64,000 nt of DNA from Macrolepiota albuminosa (Eukaryota; Basidiomycota; Agaricomycetes; Agaricales; Agaricaceae): assembly GCA_027475525.1 (NCBI GenBank), contig JAMWFC010000051.1, positions 2,121,205 to 2,185,204 of the forward strand, read 5' to 3'. Made by a program: the position numbers and the translations under genes. Numbering within the stretch: the stretch's first letter is position 1; every line of letters begins with the position of its first letter. A model generated the notes under the pieces. That model worked only from the letters and a program-made list of their open reading frames with translations, ran no database searches and was not told the origin of the DNA. This document shows, piece after piece, positions 1 through 11,579 of this stretch.

Positions 1-436
1 GGATACGTCACCTTCATGATGAAGTTGACCTCCAAGATTTAGGTGATACTTTGCGGTACAATGTGGGGTCTGGACCGGTATGTTGCCGTTGTGTGAATCA
101 ACCACTTATGAATTTTTCATGCTCAATAGTTTTGAGCGTCCCGCGTGGAGTACTGGTATACTCATTCCCTGCGGGTTCCTCTCCGGAATTGCTGCTGCTT
201 TCCTGGTATGGCGAGGAGGCCAGAAGACGAAAAGAGTGGCAGAAGTCGAGGAGCGGCTACGAGCAGCCCTCGCTGCGAGCGACAATGTCATCTCTCAACA
301 AAAGACTGAATATCCGCCCCGACGACGATATACGAGAAAAATGACAAATCTATCAGAAGGGCTTGAGGAGCCTGAGATAAAAATAGATGAACATATGACG
401 ATACCAGGTACTGCTGGACCTTCTACTTCGGACTGA
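1..436 (+). CDS. C-terminal part of an unidentified membrane protein (partial)
   Basis: The gene enters from the left edge. An open frame from base 3 runs to about base 78 (ending near YNVGSGP), where a GTATGT donor opens an intron of about 50-60 bases. The reading continues as an exon ending at the stop at 434-436. The last exon encodes one hydrophobic segment (ILIPCGFLSGIAAAFLVW) followed at once by basic residues (RGGQKTKR), a short heptad-like stretch (VEERLRAAL) and a polar acidic tail. This looks like a single-pass anchor with a short cytosolic tail, but that is inference. I do not recognise the family, and the acceptor site is uncertain because two AGs are possible. Confidence 0.5.
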
Positions 437-544
437 TTATAATACCTGGGGACTGCTACGACATAGATTAACACATAATCTACGGTGTCTAGACATAATT
501 GTATTGCCTAATCTATTTTTTGTGCTCATTGTATCTTGTGACAC

Positions 545-1478
545 TCATGATGTTTGCAAACGGCGGAGATACGCTTCCCATCCTGCCGCCTGGTATTCCT
601 GAGCCCGACTGGCAATTTCTTTCGTCAAACTTGGGTCGCTGCCGTAGATGCCTCGCCCAACAATGATCACATCACATCCAGAATCCAAAACAACCTCTTT
701 GGGAGTTCTGTACTGTTGACCCATGGCGTCGCCTTCTGTGTGAAGAGCAACACCCGGTGCCAAGATGAGAAAGTCTTCAGCCTCACCAGTAGCCTCTCCT
801 TCAATACCAACGCCTTCCATCCGGTGTTGTGCGATGAAGCCGATGACGAAATCACGTCGTGCTCGAGCCATACGTACTGCTTGTTCGGTGTATACGCCGG
901 TCGTAAGAGCTCCTTTAGTGCTCATTTCAGCAAGAAGGAGGAGCCCCCTGTTCAGTGGAAGGCCGACCGATGCAAGGCCAGTAATTATCGAAGGGCCTGG
1001 AACGGGATGTGCGTTTGTGATGTGGGACCAGGAGGCGATTTTATGAACGCCGCTTGAGTACTGTAGCGAAACCGTATTGCCTGTAGTATTGTCAGATGAA
1101 CAACCACATAAAGAAAGAATCTCTGACCAATGTCTGCAAACTTTCTGTCCTCAAATATCACGAAATCGTGCTTGTTGCTGAGATCTTGGAGTTGTTGGAT
1201 CAGCCCAGCTTCGAAGTCCTCCAGAATATCAACATGGGTCTTCAGAGTCGATGAGAACGTGGATAGAAGCCTATTGGAAGAAACTATGCCTTGATTAGAC
1301 ACACGAATGGGCCAACAGCATCGATTATCGCAAGGAAGTCTTTTGTCTTAGTGACATCTACGCTGACTGCGAGATTTGACTTTTTTCTTGTCATCGTTTC
1401 AAGAAGAAGCCTAGCAGCATGGTTGGTGTGCTGAAGTGCTCTTTGCTCGTATGTTTTCTGGTGTGTCGGGATCATCAT
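545..1478 (-). CDS. URA3: Orotidine-5'-phosphate decarboxylase
   Basis: Decarboxylates orotidine monophosphate to UMP, the last step of pyrimidine synthesis, in the cytosol. The signature [10 protein letters not shown] is present; in this family its two Asp and the Lys belong to the catalytic D-K-D charge network. Upstream lies the N-terminal part with SVDVTK and VCLIK, and downstream PGPSIITGL and the phosphate-binding end [11 protein letters not shown]. At least three exons are needed: about 1478-1300, 1240-985 and 1000-545. Met codons at 1478 and 1475 are adjacent and either may start. The gene is head to head with the pseudouridine synthase gene, only 95 bases away. Length and order of motifs are normal for the family. 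In basidiomycetes the gene is often called ura1 or pyrG. Confidence 0.95.
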
Positions 1479-1573
1479 GGATGAAAGATGTGCGCCGCTG
1501 CCGAGAGATATGATCTCGGCCTTAAAAAATATAAACCCGATCGCTTGACCCTACAATCTCTCCTTCACACAAC
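1479..1573. promoter_or_regulatory. Shared promoter between URA3 and PUS7
   Basis: Only 95 bases separate the two divergent start codons. A TATA-like stretch (AAAAAATATAAACC) lies at about 1524-1537, some 40 bases before the PUS7 ATG, and a short inverted repeat (GAGATATGATCTC) sits at 1504-1516. Assignment as a bidirectional promoter rests on geometry alone. Confidence 0.4.
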
Positions 1574-4500
1574 ATGGCTTCGGAGGTCGTACATGAACGC
1601 GAGCAAGACGACGAGGACATGGAGCGCTACGCCAAGCGCTCTAGGTTGGACGAGCCTGAACCAGCGGGTGAGACCCTAGCCAAAACTGAGGATCCTGTCT
1701 CGCATCAGCATGTTCTTCCACCAAGTCACGCTCTTCTTGGTATCCCTCTACCAGTTGTATCTAAGGATACTGCTATAAATTTTTTGGAGAGCGATGTTGG
1801 TATCTCAGAGTATATTGGACGCGGCGTGCCTAAAATAGAGGGTATAATTAAACAACGGTTGGTGCGCGTTTCTTTGTCGATGTCTGGATGTCCTTAATGT
1901 ATATCTCTCAAGTTTCACAGACTTCTTGGTCTATGAGATTGACCAAGATAGCAATGTCATTCACCTGAAATCTATTGATAAACCAGAGCCTTCCAAAAAA
2001 GAGTCTGCGACGAAACCAGAGGCAAAGTCGGAGAAAACGGATGGGGAAGATGTCTTTATGCAAGATACTGGGGAAACGACGAAAGTATCTGAAGCGATTG
2101 AAGGAGTAAAAGAAAACCCTTTATCCGAGGAAACTTCTCTGCCAAAAACGACTGCAAAAGGGACGGCCAAGGACGATGAACCATGGCCCGAACACTTTAC
2201 GACGGCTCTCTCTTCGTTTCTGTCTGAAAGCGCGATTGAGGACGTCAAAAAAATGTATCTTGAAGGCCCAGAACCTCCCAGAATCAGTGATAATGGATGG
2301 GGTGGCCGTCCCCCTCGCTCTGAGAGTACATCCGACGAAGTCGGTGTGATTCCAGAACCTGCTCAAGAAGAGCCAGAAAAGGCCGAAAGAGGCAAACGCG
2401 GGAGGGACAGAGGTCGAGGCGGCCGCGGCGGTCGTGGAGGTCGTGGCGGTCGTGGTCGAGGCAGAGAAGATACAAGAAGGGTTTTGTCGGATGTCCGTGT
2501 TCCACTGTGTCCATATTCCTTGTTCTTGACAATGAAAACTAATTGTGTGGACAGCCTATTGCGTCCAAAGAAACTCGCACAGCTCTTCATCAAGCCGTTC
2601 GGGAGTTGTTTGGCGGAAAACTGGACACTGAGACAGACTCTACTTCTCCCACGTCTGAAGATGGTTCTCGCATTGTAATTAAGTGGGCAGGACGAGGTGG
2701 TGCTCGTGGGCGTGGGAGGGGAGGCAGAGGAGGCAGAGGTTTGTTTCTTCATATCGACATCCCTCAAATTTGGCTGATCTTTTCTAATGGGAGGCGGCAC
2801 TGGAGGTGATCGCGCTCCTCGTGGAACATACCCTCCTTATATCCACTTCACGCTTCAAAAGACCAATCGCGATACACAAGATGCACTCGGGCATCTTTCC
2901 AGAGTTCTTCATGTTAGCGTTAAGGACTTATCTGTCGCTGGTACCAAGGATAAACGGGGTGTCACCGTTCAGCGAGTATCCTTGAAGCGCAACAACAAGA
3001 CAGTCGAGGATGTTTGGAGACTTGTCAACTGCCAAGGTGGTCGTCGCACTCCAGAAGAGGCTGTCAGCCAGCGTGGTGAACGTGGTATTAGGATTGCTGA
3101 CTTGAATTATCGTAAGGCTAGCCTTGAGTTAGGGATGCTCAAGGGAAATGCATTCATAATCACCCTTCGGTACGTAACTTGTCCTTTCCTCAGGAATACT
3201 TCATCCAGATTATTTGTCGACTAGAAACGTCAAAGTCGATTCAGAAGAAACTATACATATCGCGTTGAACACTGTCAAGACTAAAGGCTTTATCAACTAC
3301 TATGGTCACATTGAATTTTGAATCTCCTCGAATATCTACTGATACTCCTCTTTAGGCATGCAACGTTTTGGGACGGCTTCCGTCCCAACTCACTCCATCG
3401 GACTTGCATTGCTCAGGTCGGAATGGCAGAAAGCTGTTTCGTTGATTTTACAGAAGAGACACGGAGAACATCCTGACGTAGCTCGCGCTCGAGATGCTTG
3501 GTTAATTGACGGCGATCTTGACAAGGCATTGGAGCTAATGCCTAGACGAGTAGTTGCCGAACGCTGTCTCCTGGAAAGCTTCAAGAAGCAGGGCGGTGAT
3601 ACCCGCAACGCGATGGGTGCTCTGTCCACAGTATGATTATTAAATTTCACCAATCTCTTCGAGCATCACTGAGGCCTCTCCTAGATACCAAGGAACCTTC
3701 GATTGATGTACATCCATGCGTACCAATCGTATGTGTGGAACGCCATTGTTTCAGAACGTATCCGCACATATGGTGCGGACAAGCCTGTCGCCGGAGACCT
3801 CGTGTTCCAAACGCCAGAAGCGAATGAGAAGATAGCTGTAGATGACGAACCTCCGTCTGAAGTGGCAGAAGGTACGCGCTTTTTGCGTACAAATTGACGT
3901 ATGATATTTTATGAATCTTCTGAATCAAGCCTCTGGTCATCGTAAAAGGTCACGGAAGCCTTATGTTCCTCCGCAAATCAAGACACTGACAGAAGAAGAC
4001 TTGCCTAAGTACACCATCTTCGATGTCATCATGCCCCTTCCCGGTACAGATGTTGCATATCCAGGAGGTGCACTCGGAGAGAAGTACAGAGAATACCTTA
4101 GAATGGATGGTTTGGATCCCGACAACTTTGTCCGGAAGCAAAAGTCAGTCTTGTCGTTTTTGGGCAGTAAGTTACTCTTCATTAACCGTTCCTGTTGGCA
4201 ATAGGGACTATACATTGAACGGGTCCTATCGAGCGATCCTCCACCTACCTAAGGAACTGTCATGGGATATCCTCAGGTACACGGACCCAGAAGTTGCCCT
4301 GGCACAAGCTGATGAAGACAAATTACTCGGTTTTGACTCACCGGCCGTCGTGGAGGACGGCAAATTCATGGCTCTTCAGATTAACATCGCACTTGGGACT
4401 GCGTCCTACGCGACCATGGCTTTACGGGAAATTACCAAGACGGAGACCAGTTCTCACTTCCAAACCAGTCTAACCAATGCGGCAGAAGACCAGAAATATA

Positions 4501-4613
4501 GGGGTCACGATGGTGGTGTAGCTGAAGGTGAGGAAGTGCCTGAGGAAATCGAAGTAGGTGTGGATGAAGGTGGGGAAGTACCTGAGGAAATAGAAGTAGG
4601 TGTGGATGAATGA
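1574..4613 (+). CDS. PUS7: Multisubstrate pseudouridine synthase Pus7 (TruD family)
   Basis: Converts uridine to pseudouridine in tRNA, snRNA and mRNA. The N-terminal part ([19 protein letters not shown], then the next exon beginning FLVYEIDQD) matches eukaryotic TruD proteins. The catalytic block [13 protein letters not shown] is encoded near 2940-2975; its Asp is the nucleophile in the family. Later exons give the TRUD insertion domain and the C-terminal part with [11 protein letters not shown] and [11 protein letters not shown]. Several introns of about 50-75 bases are needed, for example 2481-2554. Unusual features are two RGG-rich blocks (about 2395-2465 and 2690-2740) flanking the start of the catalytic domain, and an acidic tail with two copies of [13 protein letters not shown]. 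Yeast Pus7 lacks such RGG blocks as far as I recall. The start is the first Met after the shared promoter. Confidence 0.93.
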
Positions 4614-5060
4614 GTAGAGTTTATCTCATTTCAAGCACTAGCTATACAAGTTAGGTTTCTTCTTTTTGAGTAACATATTTCAAGTGCTAAATGTGATAAA
4701 CTAGCTAAGCAGTGTACTGTAACTTAGCTTGTGAGGTGTTGGGCCAAAAGCTTGGCACATCAGAGAGATCTTTACTGTGGGGTGCGATGCATTTCCATTT
4801 GAAGAATACTATTAGGTTTTACTCAATAGTCATTACTCAAATGGCTGCAATCCCAATCTCAAATTTGGTACCTACTAAAACTAAAACGTTATGCATTTAT
4901 GCGTTACATCCTGTCAGATAAGCGACTTTGGAATACCGCGTTATGCGTCACGGTTGCCATATGCATCCGGTACAGTATCCTGGTTTCATGTTTTGTCCGT
5001 GTATCAATTATAAGAACTGTTTTCTTGACACACCATTCTTCAACGTCTAATACTCAGGTT
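4614..5060. other. Intergenic, no gene seen
   Basis: AT-rich spacer of about 450 bases between PUS7 and the transporter gene, transcribed in the same direction. I see no conserved reading frame; it should hold the PUS7 3' end and the transporter promoter. Confidence 0.5.
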
Positions 5061-6846
5061 ATGCTTCGCGTCGAAACAGTCGTCTTCCTCTCCTTGGTCT
5101 TGGACCTATTCGCATTCACGATACCCCTTCCTTTATTTCCACGCCTTATTGAGTGGTACACTCTTGTGAGCTTGTCGAGATATTGGAATTCTAAATATCT
5201 CAAAGAAACTCGATTCATTTCAACAATAGCGAGAATCGTCGGACCCTCCAGGCTTTTTGTTACGGACACTGCAATCAGTCTCGTCCATTAGGAGTTTATT
5301 ATACAAGTCCAGCATCCATCCACAGAGATGGGACGTAGTTCTTCTGGGTGAGTTCATCTTCCTATGACGATACAAGATATGTACAAGGGATTGCAGGGGG
5401 TTTGATGGGCTCTGTCTTCTCGTAAGTTATTTCCTCTTAAGATTTCACCGTATTCTGATGTCAGGTAGAACATTGCAATTCTTGGTTTCCCCCAAGATTG
5501 GCTCATTTTCTGACAAGTATGGACGCAAACGTGTGCTACTCATTACGATGGTTGGAAACATCCTATCCGCAATAGTGTGCGTCGTCACTATTAGAGCGGC
5601 CGATTCCGCGAGACTTATCGTTCTTTAATTGGCAGATGGATGCAGTCTACGACTTTCTCGTCATACATGCTCTCGAGAGTAATAGGCGGATTAAGTGAAG
5701 GTAATGTACAACTTGCAATGTGTGTTTCATTCACTCAGCCCAACGGTCTTTGCCTTACGCCTCATTTCGCAGTGCAATTCTTTCTGATATCACTACAGTC
5801 GCAAATCGGTCCAAAGCACTGGCCCACGTCGGCATTGCTTTTGCTATCTGCTTTTGTATTGGGCCTCCTATCGGGGCTTACTTTGCTTCACAGCCTCTTC
5901 CCTATTCTATGAAGTCCTGGGGTCGAGAGCTCAATATCTATGCTGTTCCTGCGTTCATCACTCTGGTGCTTCTAGTAGTGGAGACAATTTTCCTTATGGT
6001 ATTTCTTCCCGAAACACGGTTACAGCGGTCATCGGGTAACCATGTCATTGGGAAAGATAACTCCGCGAATGGTGATGGTATTCTTCGACCATCAGGAGCC
6101 AGCGTTGAAGACCGAGTAGCAACGCTCAAAATGCTTCGCTGGCAGCATTTCCTATTTCTCGGCATCTTCTCTGGAATGGAATTCACACTGACTTTTCTGA
6201 CCTTTGATTGTGAGTTGATACTGCCATCACCCCTTACATGCGTTCATGGCAGTTGCAGTACTTGATTGGAGTAACAAAAAGAATGGAATGTTGATCGGTT
6301 CTATCGGCATACTAAGCGCGCTATTACAAGGAGGTTATGTCCGCCGTTCGATGTCGAAAATAGGCGAGGGTAATATGGCGCGTCGCGGCGTATCAAGCTG
6401 CGCTTTGGGCCTGACTCTTCTTTCCATGTTTACCATATACGTATCAGACAGACCAGCCTTGGCCATGAAACTGTTGCAAGGCGGTGCTTTATGCTTGGCA
6501 TTCACTAGTGCGACAGTGGTAAACGCGTTGACTGCATACGCATCCCTGCAATGCGACGAGGGTGGGTTCGATGACGTCACCGGAAAACCGAAAGAGGAAC
6601 ACCCACAGTTGGCTAAAGGAAGAGCATTGGGCCAGTTCAGGTCGTCAGGTCAGCTGGGACGGGCTGTGGGACCCCTTCTGGGTATGTTTCACCTTTTTAA
6701 TGCAGAAGTTACGATTTAATGCCGCTCTACTAGCCTGTGCATCATATTGGACTTTCGGTCCGTTTGTCACTTATGCCGCGTCGGCGCTGATGATGTTCGC
6801 GATATCGGCATACATGGGGCCTATAGCAACGAAAAGATCTTTGTAG
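5061..6846 (+). CDS. Major facilitator transporter, MFSD10/TETRAN-like
   Basis: Multi-pass membrane transporter of the MFS drug/organic-anion class. The first exon encodes VVFLSLVLDLFAFTIPLPLF (TM1). The following exons carry LMGSVFS and the loop motif SPKIGSFSDKYGRKRVLL, the hallmark G-x-x-x-D-(R/K)-x-G-R-(R/K) between TM2 and TM3. Next come SRVIGGLSEGNVQLA (TM4), GIAFAICFCIGPPIGAYFA (TM5, motif C region) and TM6 ending FLPETR. The second half begins at about 6245 (NKKNGMLIGSIGILSALLQG). The order and the IGGLSEGN motif resemble animal MFSD10 and yeast YCR023C; substrate unknown. Short introns interrupt the gene at least six times. It ends convergent with the GT32 gene, 409 bases away. The start is the ATG at 5061, just before the hydrophobic TM1. 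Confidence 0.85.
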
Positions 6847-7255
6847 ATCTATCTATCAATCCATCTATGTATATGCCCATGAGAGGCTTTCCTTACATAA
6901 ATTTATCTTGTCGATTCGTCCATCAGTGATGGTCGATGGAAGCTGGAAAAATGTGTTTTATTTAGGATGGATGTTGAATGTCTACAATAGGTGATAAATA
7001 CTGAATGGTCCTCTGTTCAACTCCTGGTGGAGTATTACGTTGTGAGCGAGATACAAGGATGAAACGAATGTAAGTGTTTAGAAAGCGAACGTCGTGTCTT
7101 CCACATAAGCAACAGCCATAGAGGCAGGGGTACAGACAGTCTTCATCTTGCAACAGTTCCGGCGCATATTGTGGTAGAAAGATGGTTGATTGCTGGTTAT
7201 TGGGTATCATCTTAAGTAGAAGTTGAAAAAGTGATATGAATGGAACATTATGAAA

Positions 7256-8930
7256 TCAACGGCGTTGGGGATTGCGAGATCTGGACGGACCACTACCACT
7301 CCCGCTACTGCTGCTACTCGAGTGCCTTTGATGTTGGGGAAAATCGCCGAAATCGACTAGTGTGGTGTCTTGAGAGGAGCGGGAGCTTGGCACATACTCC
7401 GAGTGACGTGTATCTACTAAATCTCCAATGCTTTCCAAGTCTGCATGGAAGTTTGCTTTCTCGGGGGGTAGTTGAGATAATCGTGACATAGTGTTTGTAG
7501 ACGATATGCGAGGTAATGATGTCTGGGCGAGCTCTATGTCCGATGGCTGAGTGAAGACTGCGGGAAGGAAAAACAAGACACCGCGGCTGTGACGATTTCG
7601 CCTAGTTCTCACAGGAGTCCTTGGGACATCTTCCCGACCGCCAACTCCCATAGAAGAAGCCACTCTGTTCCGAAGTCGATTGAAAACCTCAACGATGGGA
7701 CTGGCAGTACGACCGGCGTAAGGATCCGCAAGATTGGAGACATCTGATAATGATGGCGATGCAGGTTCTACATCATCGAATGGCAGATGCAGGACCTGGA
7801 CATCACTGTAATTAGATGAAGGGGTTTCATCACCATCAGGTGAAGGTGGTTGAGAGGATGAACCAGACCATCCACCGAGATGAAGGTGCCAGCGTCCGGA
7901 ATGATGAGAGAATCGGGGAAGAAGGACTTCGTAACCACCGATCCGTCGTAAACTGTACCTTCTCTGTTTGTTGCTTGATAATCGGACGAGTCCTACGACG
8001 AAAACAATTAACCCGATCCACATCAAAAACTTCCCCCAGGTCCCTAAGAAACCAATGAAAGCTGCATCGTCTGCGTGCCAGCTGCTTCCATAGAAATGAG
8101 AGAAAAACGAGTGAGGCGCCTCCTCTTTTTTGGCATTTTTTCCATAAAGTGATTTTGGTAAGATACGAATATCCTGCACAGCAGTCGTCGGATGCGATGA
8201 GGTGTATAGGCCGTACTGCGCGGACAGGAACATGGGTCCAGTAGAAAACATGACGGTAGGGTAGTTGAGAATCCATGAGTGATCGAATGTAACGAGGTTG
8301 TGAATGGTCTGCTCTAGGAAGGGGTGCCCTTTTTCTGCGAACATCAGGTCGTTGGAGACGCCAACGGGAATTGTTTTCGGAAGAATAATAGGGTATACGA
8401 GCAAGGGATCAACGGGGCGCAGACAACCGATGTCGAGGTCCATATAGACGCCACCATGATAGTGAAGGACGAAGTAGCGAATTGCGTCGGCGCGTTGAAT
8501 TGGATAGGTATATCCATCAAAGTTTTCAAGGAACCATGGGTAGTGACGTGCGATAAACTCTCTGGAGCTCGCATCCGTCCAGAGCATATATTCGCTGAAC
8601 GAAATAAAATGAGATCTACCTATAGAGGCAGCATTAGACTCACTAGTCGGGCATCATTTTCCTGCAGGCCTCTGAGATGTCTTTCCAACGTGCAGGCAAT
8701 ACGTCTGTCTTCCATGTCTGATGAAGAATGCGGGGTATACGCTCTACTTGGTTGTGTTCTGTTGCGTTCCAATGGGTCTCGTTACCAGGTGAGGGAACTT
8801 CGAGTTCAGTTAGGTATGCGTTGGGATCGATGGCAAGGTAGTATGATATAGAAGAGAGGACTACGACTGTGCCGACGAGGAAAAGAGCGAGAATGGTCAG
8901 GAAAATGTAGAAGACACGCCGGCGGTTCAT
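7256..8930 (-). CDS. GT32 glycosyltransferase, MIPC-synthase-like (Sur1/Csh1 type)
   Basis: Type II membrane enzyme of Golgi sphingolipid glycosylation; yeast relatives Sur1 and Csh1 add mannose to inositol-phosphoceramide. The N-terminus MNRRRVFYIFLTILALFLVG is a basic-hydrophobic signal anchor. RIPRILHQTWKTDVLP is the start of the Gly_transf_sug domain. After an intron at about 8588-8645 the second exon holds ADAIRYFVLHYHGGVYMDLD with the DxD sugar-nucleotide motif, and VSNDLMFAEKGHPF. A second membrane segment (FLMWIGLIVFVVGLV) is followed by about 200 residues of serine-rich, low-complexity tail, longer than in yeast. The open frame extends upstream to 9062 only because of a 77-base duplication at 8887-9040; the start at 8930 is preferred because it immediately precedes the anchor. 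Confidence 0.88.
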
Positions 8931-9040
8931 GAGGGGGTGGAAGAGATAGAATGCCGTAAAACCGCGAGAATGGTCAGGAAAATGTAGAAGACACGCCGGC
9001 GGTTCATGAGGGGGTGGAAGAGATAGAATGCCGTAAAACC
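8887..9040. repeat. Exact 77-bp tandem duplication 1
   Basis: Copies at 8887-8963 and 8964-9040 are identical. The unit contains the probable GT32 start codon and the first codons of its signal anchor, so the start is present twice (8930 and 9007). Confidence 0.97.
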
Positions 9041-9716
9041 TAAGTACTGCCTTTTCGATCATTCTTGTGTGAACTCCGCCAGCGACTTCAATTCAGTTCT
9101 CCAATAAGTAAGTTGTAACCGCGTCAATTCACTATAATTTACCCACACAGTCATGGGTTGATTAGACCTATTATTGTTTTTCCGTCACATTAACCCACGT
9201 GTATACTCTACGAAGCGACAAGGAAGATATGTATCCGCAGCAGCGAGATATGTTATTATTTCAGGAAGAGGTGGTGGGTGAGCGAAAACAATCAATACAG
9301 GATCTTGTGGAAACAGTGGAGCCAGCTGAGCCAGTCGTGAAGCCTCGCTCGCGAACTTCCTATAAAATTTTCGAGCTTCATGAGGAGGTTTTTGGTGACG
9401 ACCCTATGGTGAGAGATGGGCGAAGCCCAAGCGGAAAGGGATGTCTCACATTGGCAGAGCAATAGATGAGCAACAGAGCCCGCCACCATACCGAAAACGG
9501 CCCGGCCCTCATGGTTGCACCCGGAGCTTAGAGGGCTGCCGGGCGGTATGGTATTTGTTGCGCACAGAGACCTCCGAGAAGGCTCTTCACGTCGACCAAT
9601 AATTAAGTACTATCTATTCACTAGAATTTACCCACAGAGCCCTGCAGCTGGGGTTGATTAGATTAAATCTCTACTATTGTCTTCCCCTCCACGTTGTCAA
9701 ATTATTTTAATCCAGA
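9041..9716. other. Intergenic with imperfect direct repeats and a hairpin
   Basis: Two related stretches begin TTCACTA-AATTTACCCACA at about 9127 and 9617 and both continue with GGGTTGATTAGA, giving an imperfect direct repeat of about 75 bases spaced by 490. Between them lies an 88-codon open frame (9199-9465) with no recognisable domain, and a GC-rich inverted repeat at about 9484-9552 (arms ACCATACCG and CGGTATGGT, CGGCCCGG and CCGGGCGG). It could be a small degenerate element, or chance in a promoter region. Confidence 0.4.
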
Positions 9717-11289
9717 TCAGAATGTTGACGTTCCAGTAGGCCGCATTTTCATCGCAAAAATACCCTCCACATGAGGCTCTAGTACTCCCAGCGATTCTGC
9801 AATGGAATCCTCGTCCCAGAGCTCTGCGAACCGTGCAAGTCCCATGAGCGCAACGTCCCAGTCACGTCTTGACCAGTCCTGTCCCCTTCTCGCCCCTCGG
9901 CATGAGTAAGGTTTGCTCAGGAAGATATCGACTCGCGGGCTTGTTGTCCGGGTCTTTCTTCGTTCTTCAAAATACTCCCAGATTTCTGTCACTGTCCATG
10001 CCGTGTATGGGCGGCCCGACTTCTGCCATTGTGGCGCGTACCGGGATATCGAGGCCCCTTTTTTGCAGTGGATCTCTGGCCCACCAACTCGTCCTACCAG
10101 CTCGACAAGCAAACTCGTGAAGTGATCAATAACCTGGAGGTGGAGTGAATCGAGGGCATGACTAGGCCGGGGCAATTCAGTCATCGACTCGTCATCATCG
10201 ACTATCATCATATCATCCGAGTCGACCACAGCTGTCAAAGGCCGCGCACCCGCGTTCGTCTTGGGATCTCTGTAGCTCACTTTGTATGGGCTAAAATGGT
10301 TGACATCAATATTATATTCCCGGAAGATGGTCCAAGCGATTTCACGGCTGCTCCAATTACGTGTTGGGGATATCGTAGGTATTCCTAGAGAATATGGATC
10401 ATGAAAGGTCTTTTTCAATTCCGATCTTTATGACCGTACCTGCAGTAGTACTTTCTATACATAAGTTCTTGTCTGCACTACAAAAAAAGGTTCTTCGACC
10501 GCGACCAAAATAGAGGCAGCAATCGAGAATTAAATTATCATTCACGCGTTCGGAGACCTAGATGTTTTCAGGATCAGGTCAGGTCATTCAATAATACTAG
10601 AGAGCGGACCTCGCCAGGTACTCTGATTTTCCAGTTGCCTGATGTTTTGCAGGTTTCCTCGTTCGACTGGCCTTTAACTATCTTACGCTCTTTTACCTTT
10701 TCCAGAAGCCATGTCGAGGCGCGTCGCGCAAACCATGCTAATCCATCACGATTTTTCTGGCTATAATGTTCTTAGGACCCACCAGATAGAGACACGAAGA
10801 AACCTACCCATCGAGCTCGTACACAACGATTCCAGGTATAATAACAATGATTGGTAGCGAGTGCCTGTCAGCATCGTCTACAAACTGCGAGAGGACATCA
10901 AGATGATGTAGAAGGATATTAGTGTCAAGGACGAGAAAAGTCGCGCTCTCAAACAGTGGGGCCTGAGTACAGAACAAGAAGTAAGTCCAAGAGTGTCTAT
11001 ATCACAATAGCGAGCCGGGCAAATTTTTTGGTTTCTTGTGGACGGCTCCTTACGAGACATGAATGCTCACTGTCATATCGACGTCCTGATTAGCGAGCTG
11101 ATCAATCCTCTGAAGAGTAGCGTGGAGATATGTATCATGGAGGGTTGGGTCTGTAAAGGAGTCTGGGTTGAACACGAGACCGCAGTGGGTATAGACCTTA
11201 CTCGAGGGCATTATGTTCATCGAATCCAAAAGTGCGGACGATGTTGCGTCGTGAAAATGATTATGATGTAGTGTTGCGACCGTGGTCAT
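9717..11289 (-). CDS. SWT1: Swt1-family PIN-domain endoribonuclease
   Basis: Yeast Swt1 is an RNA endonuclease that surveys nuclear mRNP export. Reading the minus strand across introns gives FLVLDTNILLHHLD (near 10900-10945) and VIIPGIVVYELDG. After an intron at 10761-10807 come LAWFARRASTWLLEKVKERK and then LILDCCLYF with FFCSADKNLCIE (about 10440-10530). These are the PIN motifs, with the acidic residues Asp, Glu, Asp, Asp all present. A further intron at 10386-10439 joins to GIPTISPTRNWSSREIAW and a 220-residue C-terminal region ending at 9717. That last region is the largest single open frame; the PIN part is spread over short exons and is easy to miss. The proposed N-terminal exon (11060-11289) is weakly supported and the start is uncertain. 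Confidence 0.75.
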
Positions 11290-11579
11290 AGTTGTCTCTC
11301 AGGATGTCGAGCATAGACCATATATAAACAAAGAAAAATCATTTATTTATCAAATCCTGCACACACAACGCAACGTCAAAGTAGCCTTGAGAAATTCAAA
11401 TTCATCCATCTTGATACTACATACTATGACTTGGGTGCTAAGGGCTGTCTATTAGATTGCGAAGAGTTACAGATGTTGTTGCGTTGCTGCGAAATTTAAA
11501 AAATAAGTATGCGTCTTGCAGTGAGAACTCCATAAATGTCCATGCTGATGTGCAGAAGGGAGACAGCCAATATAGACGG

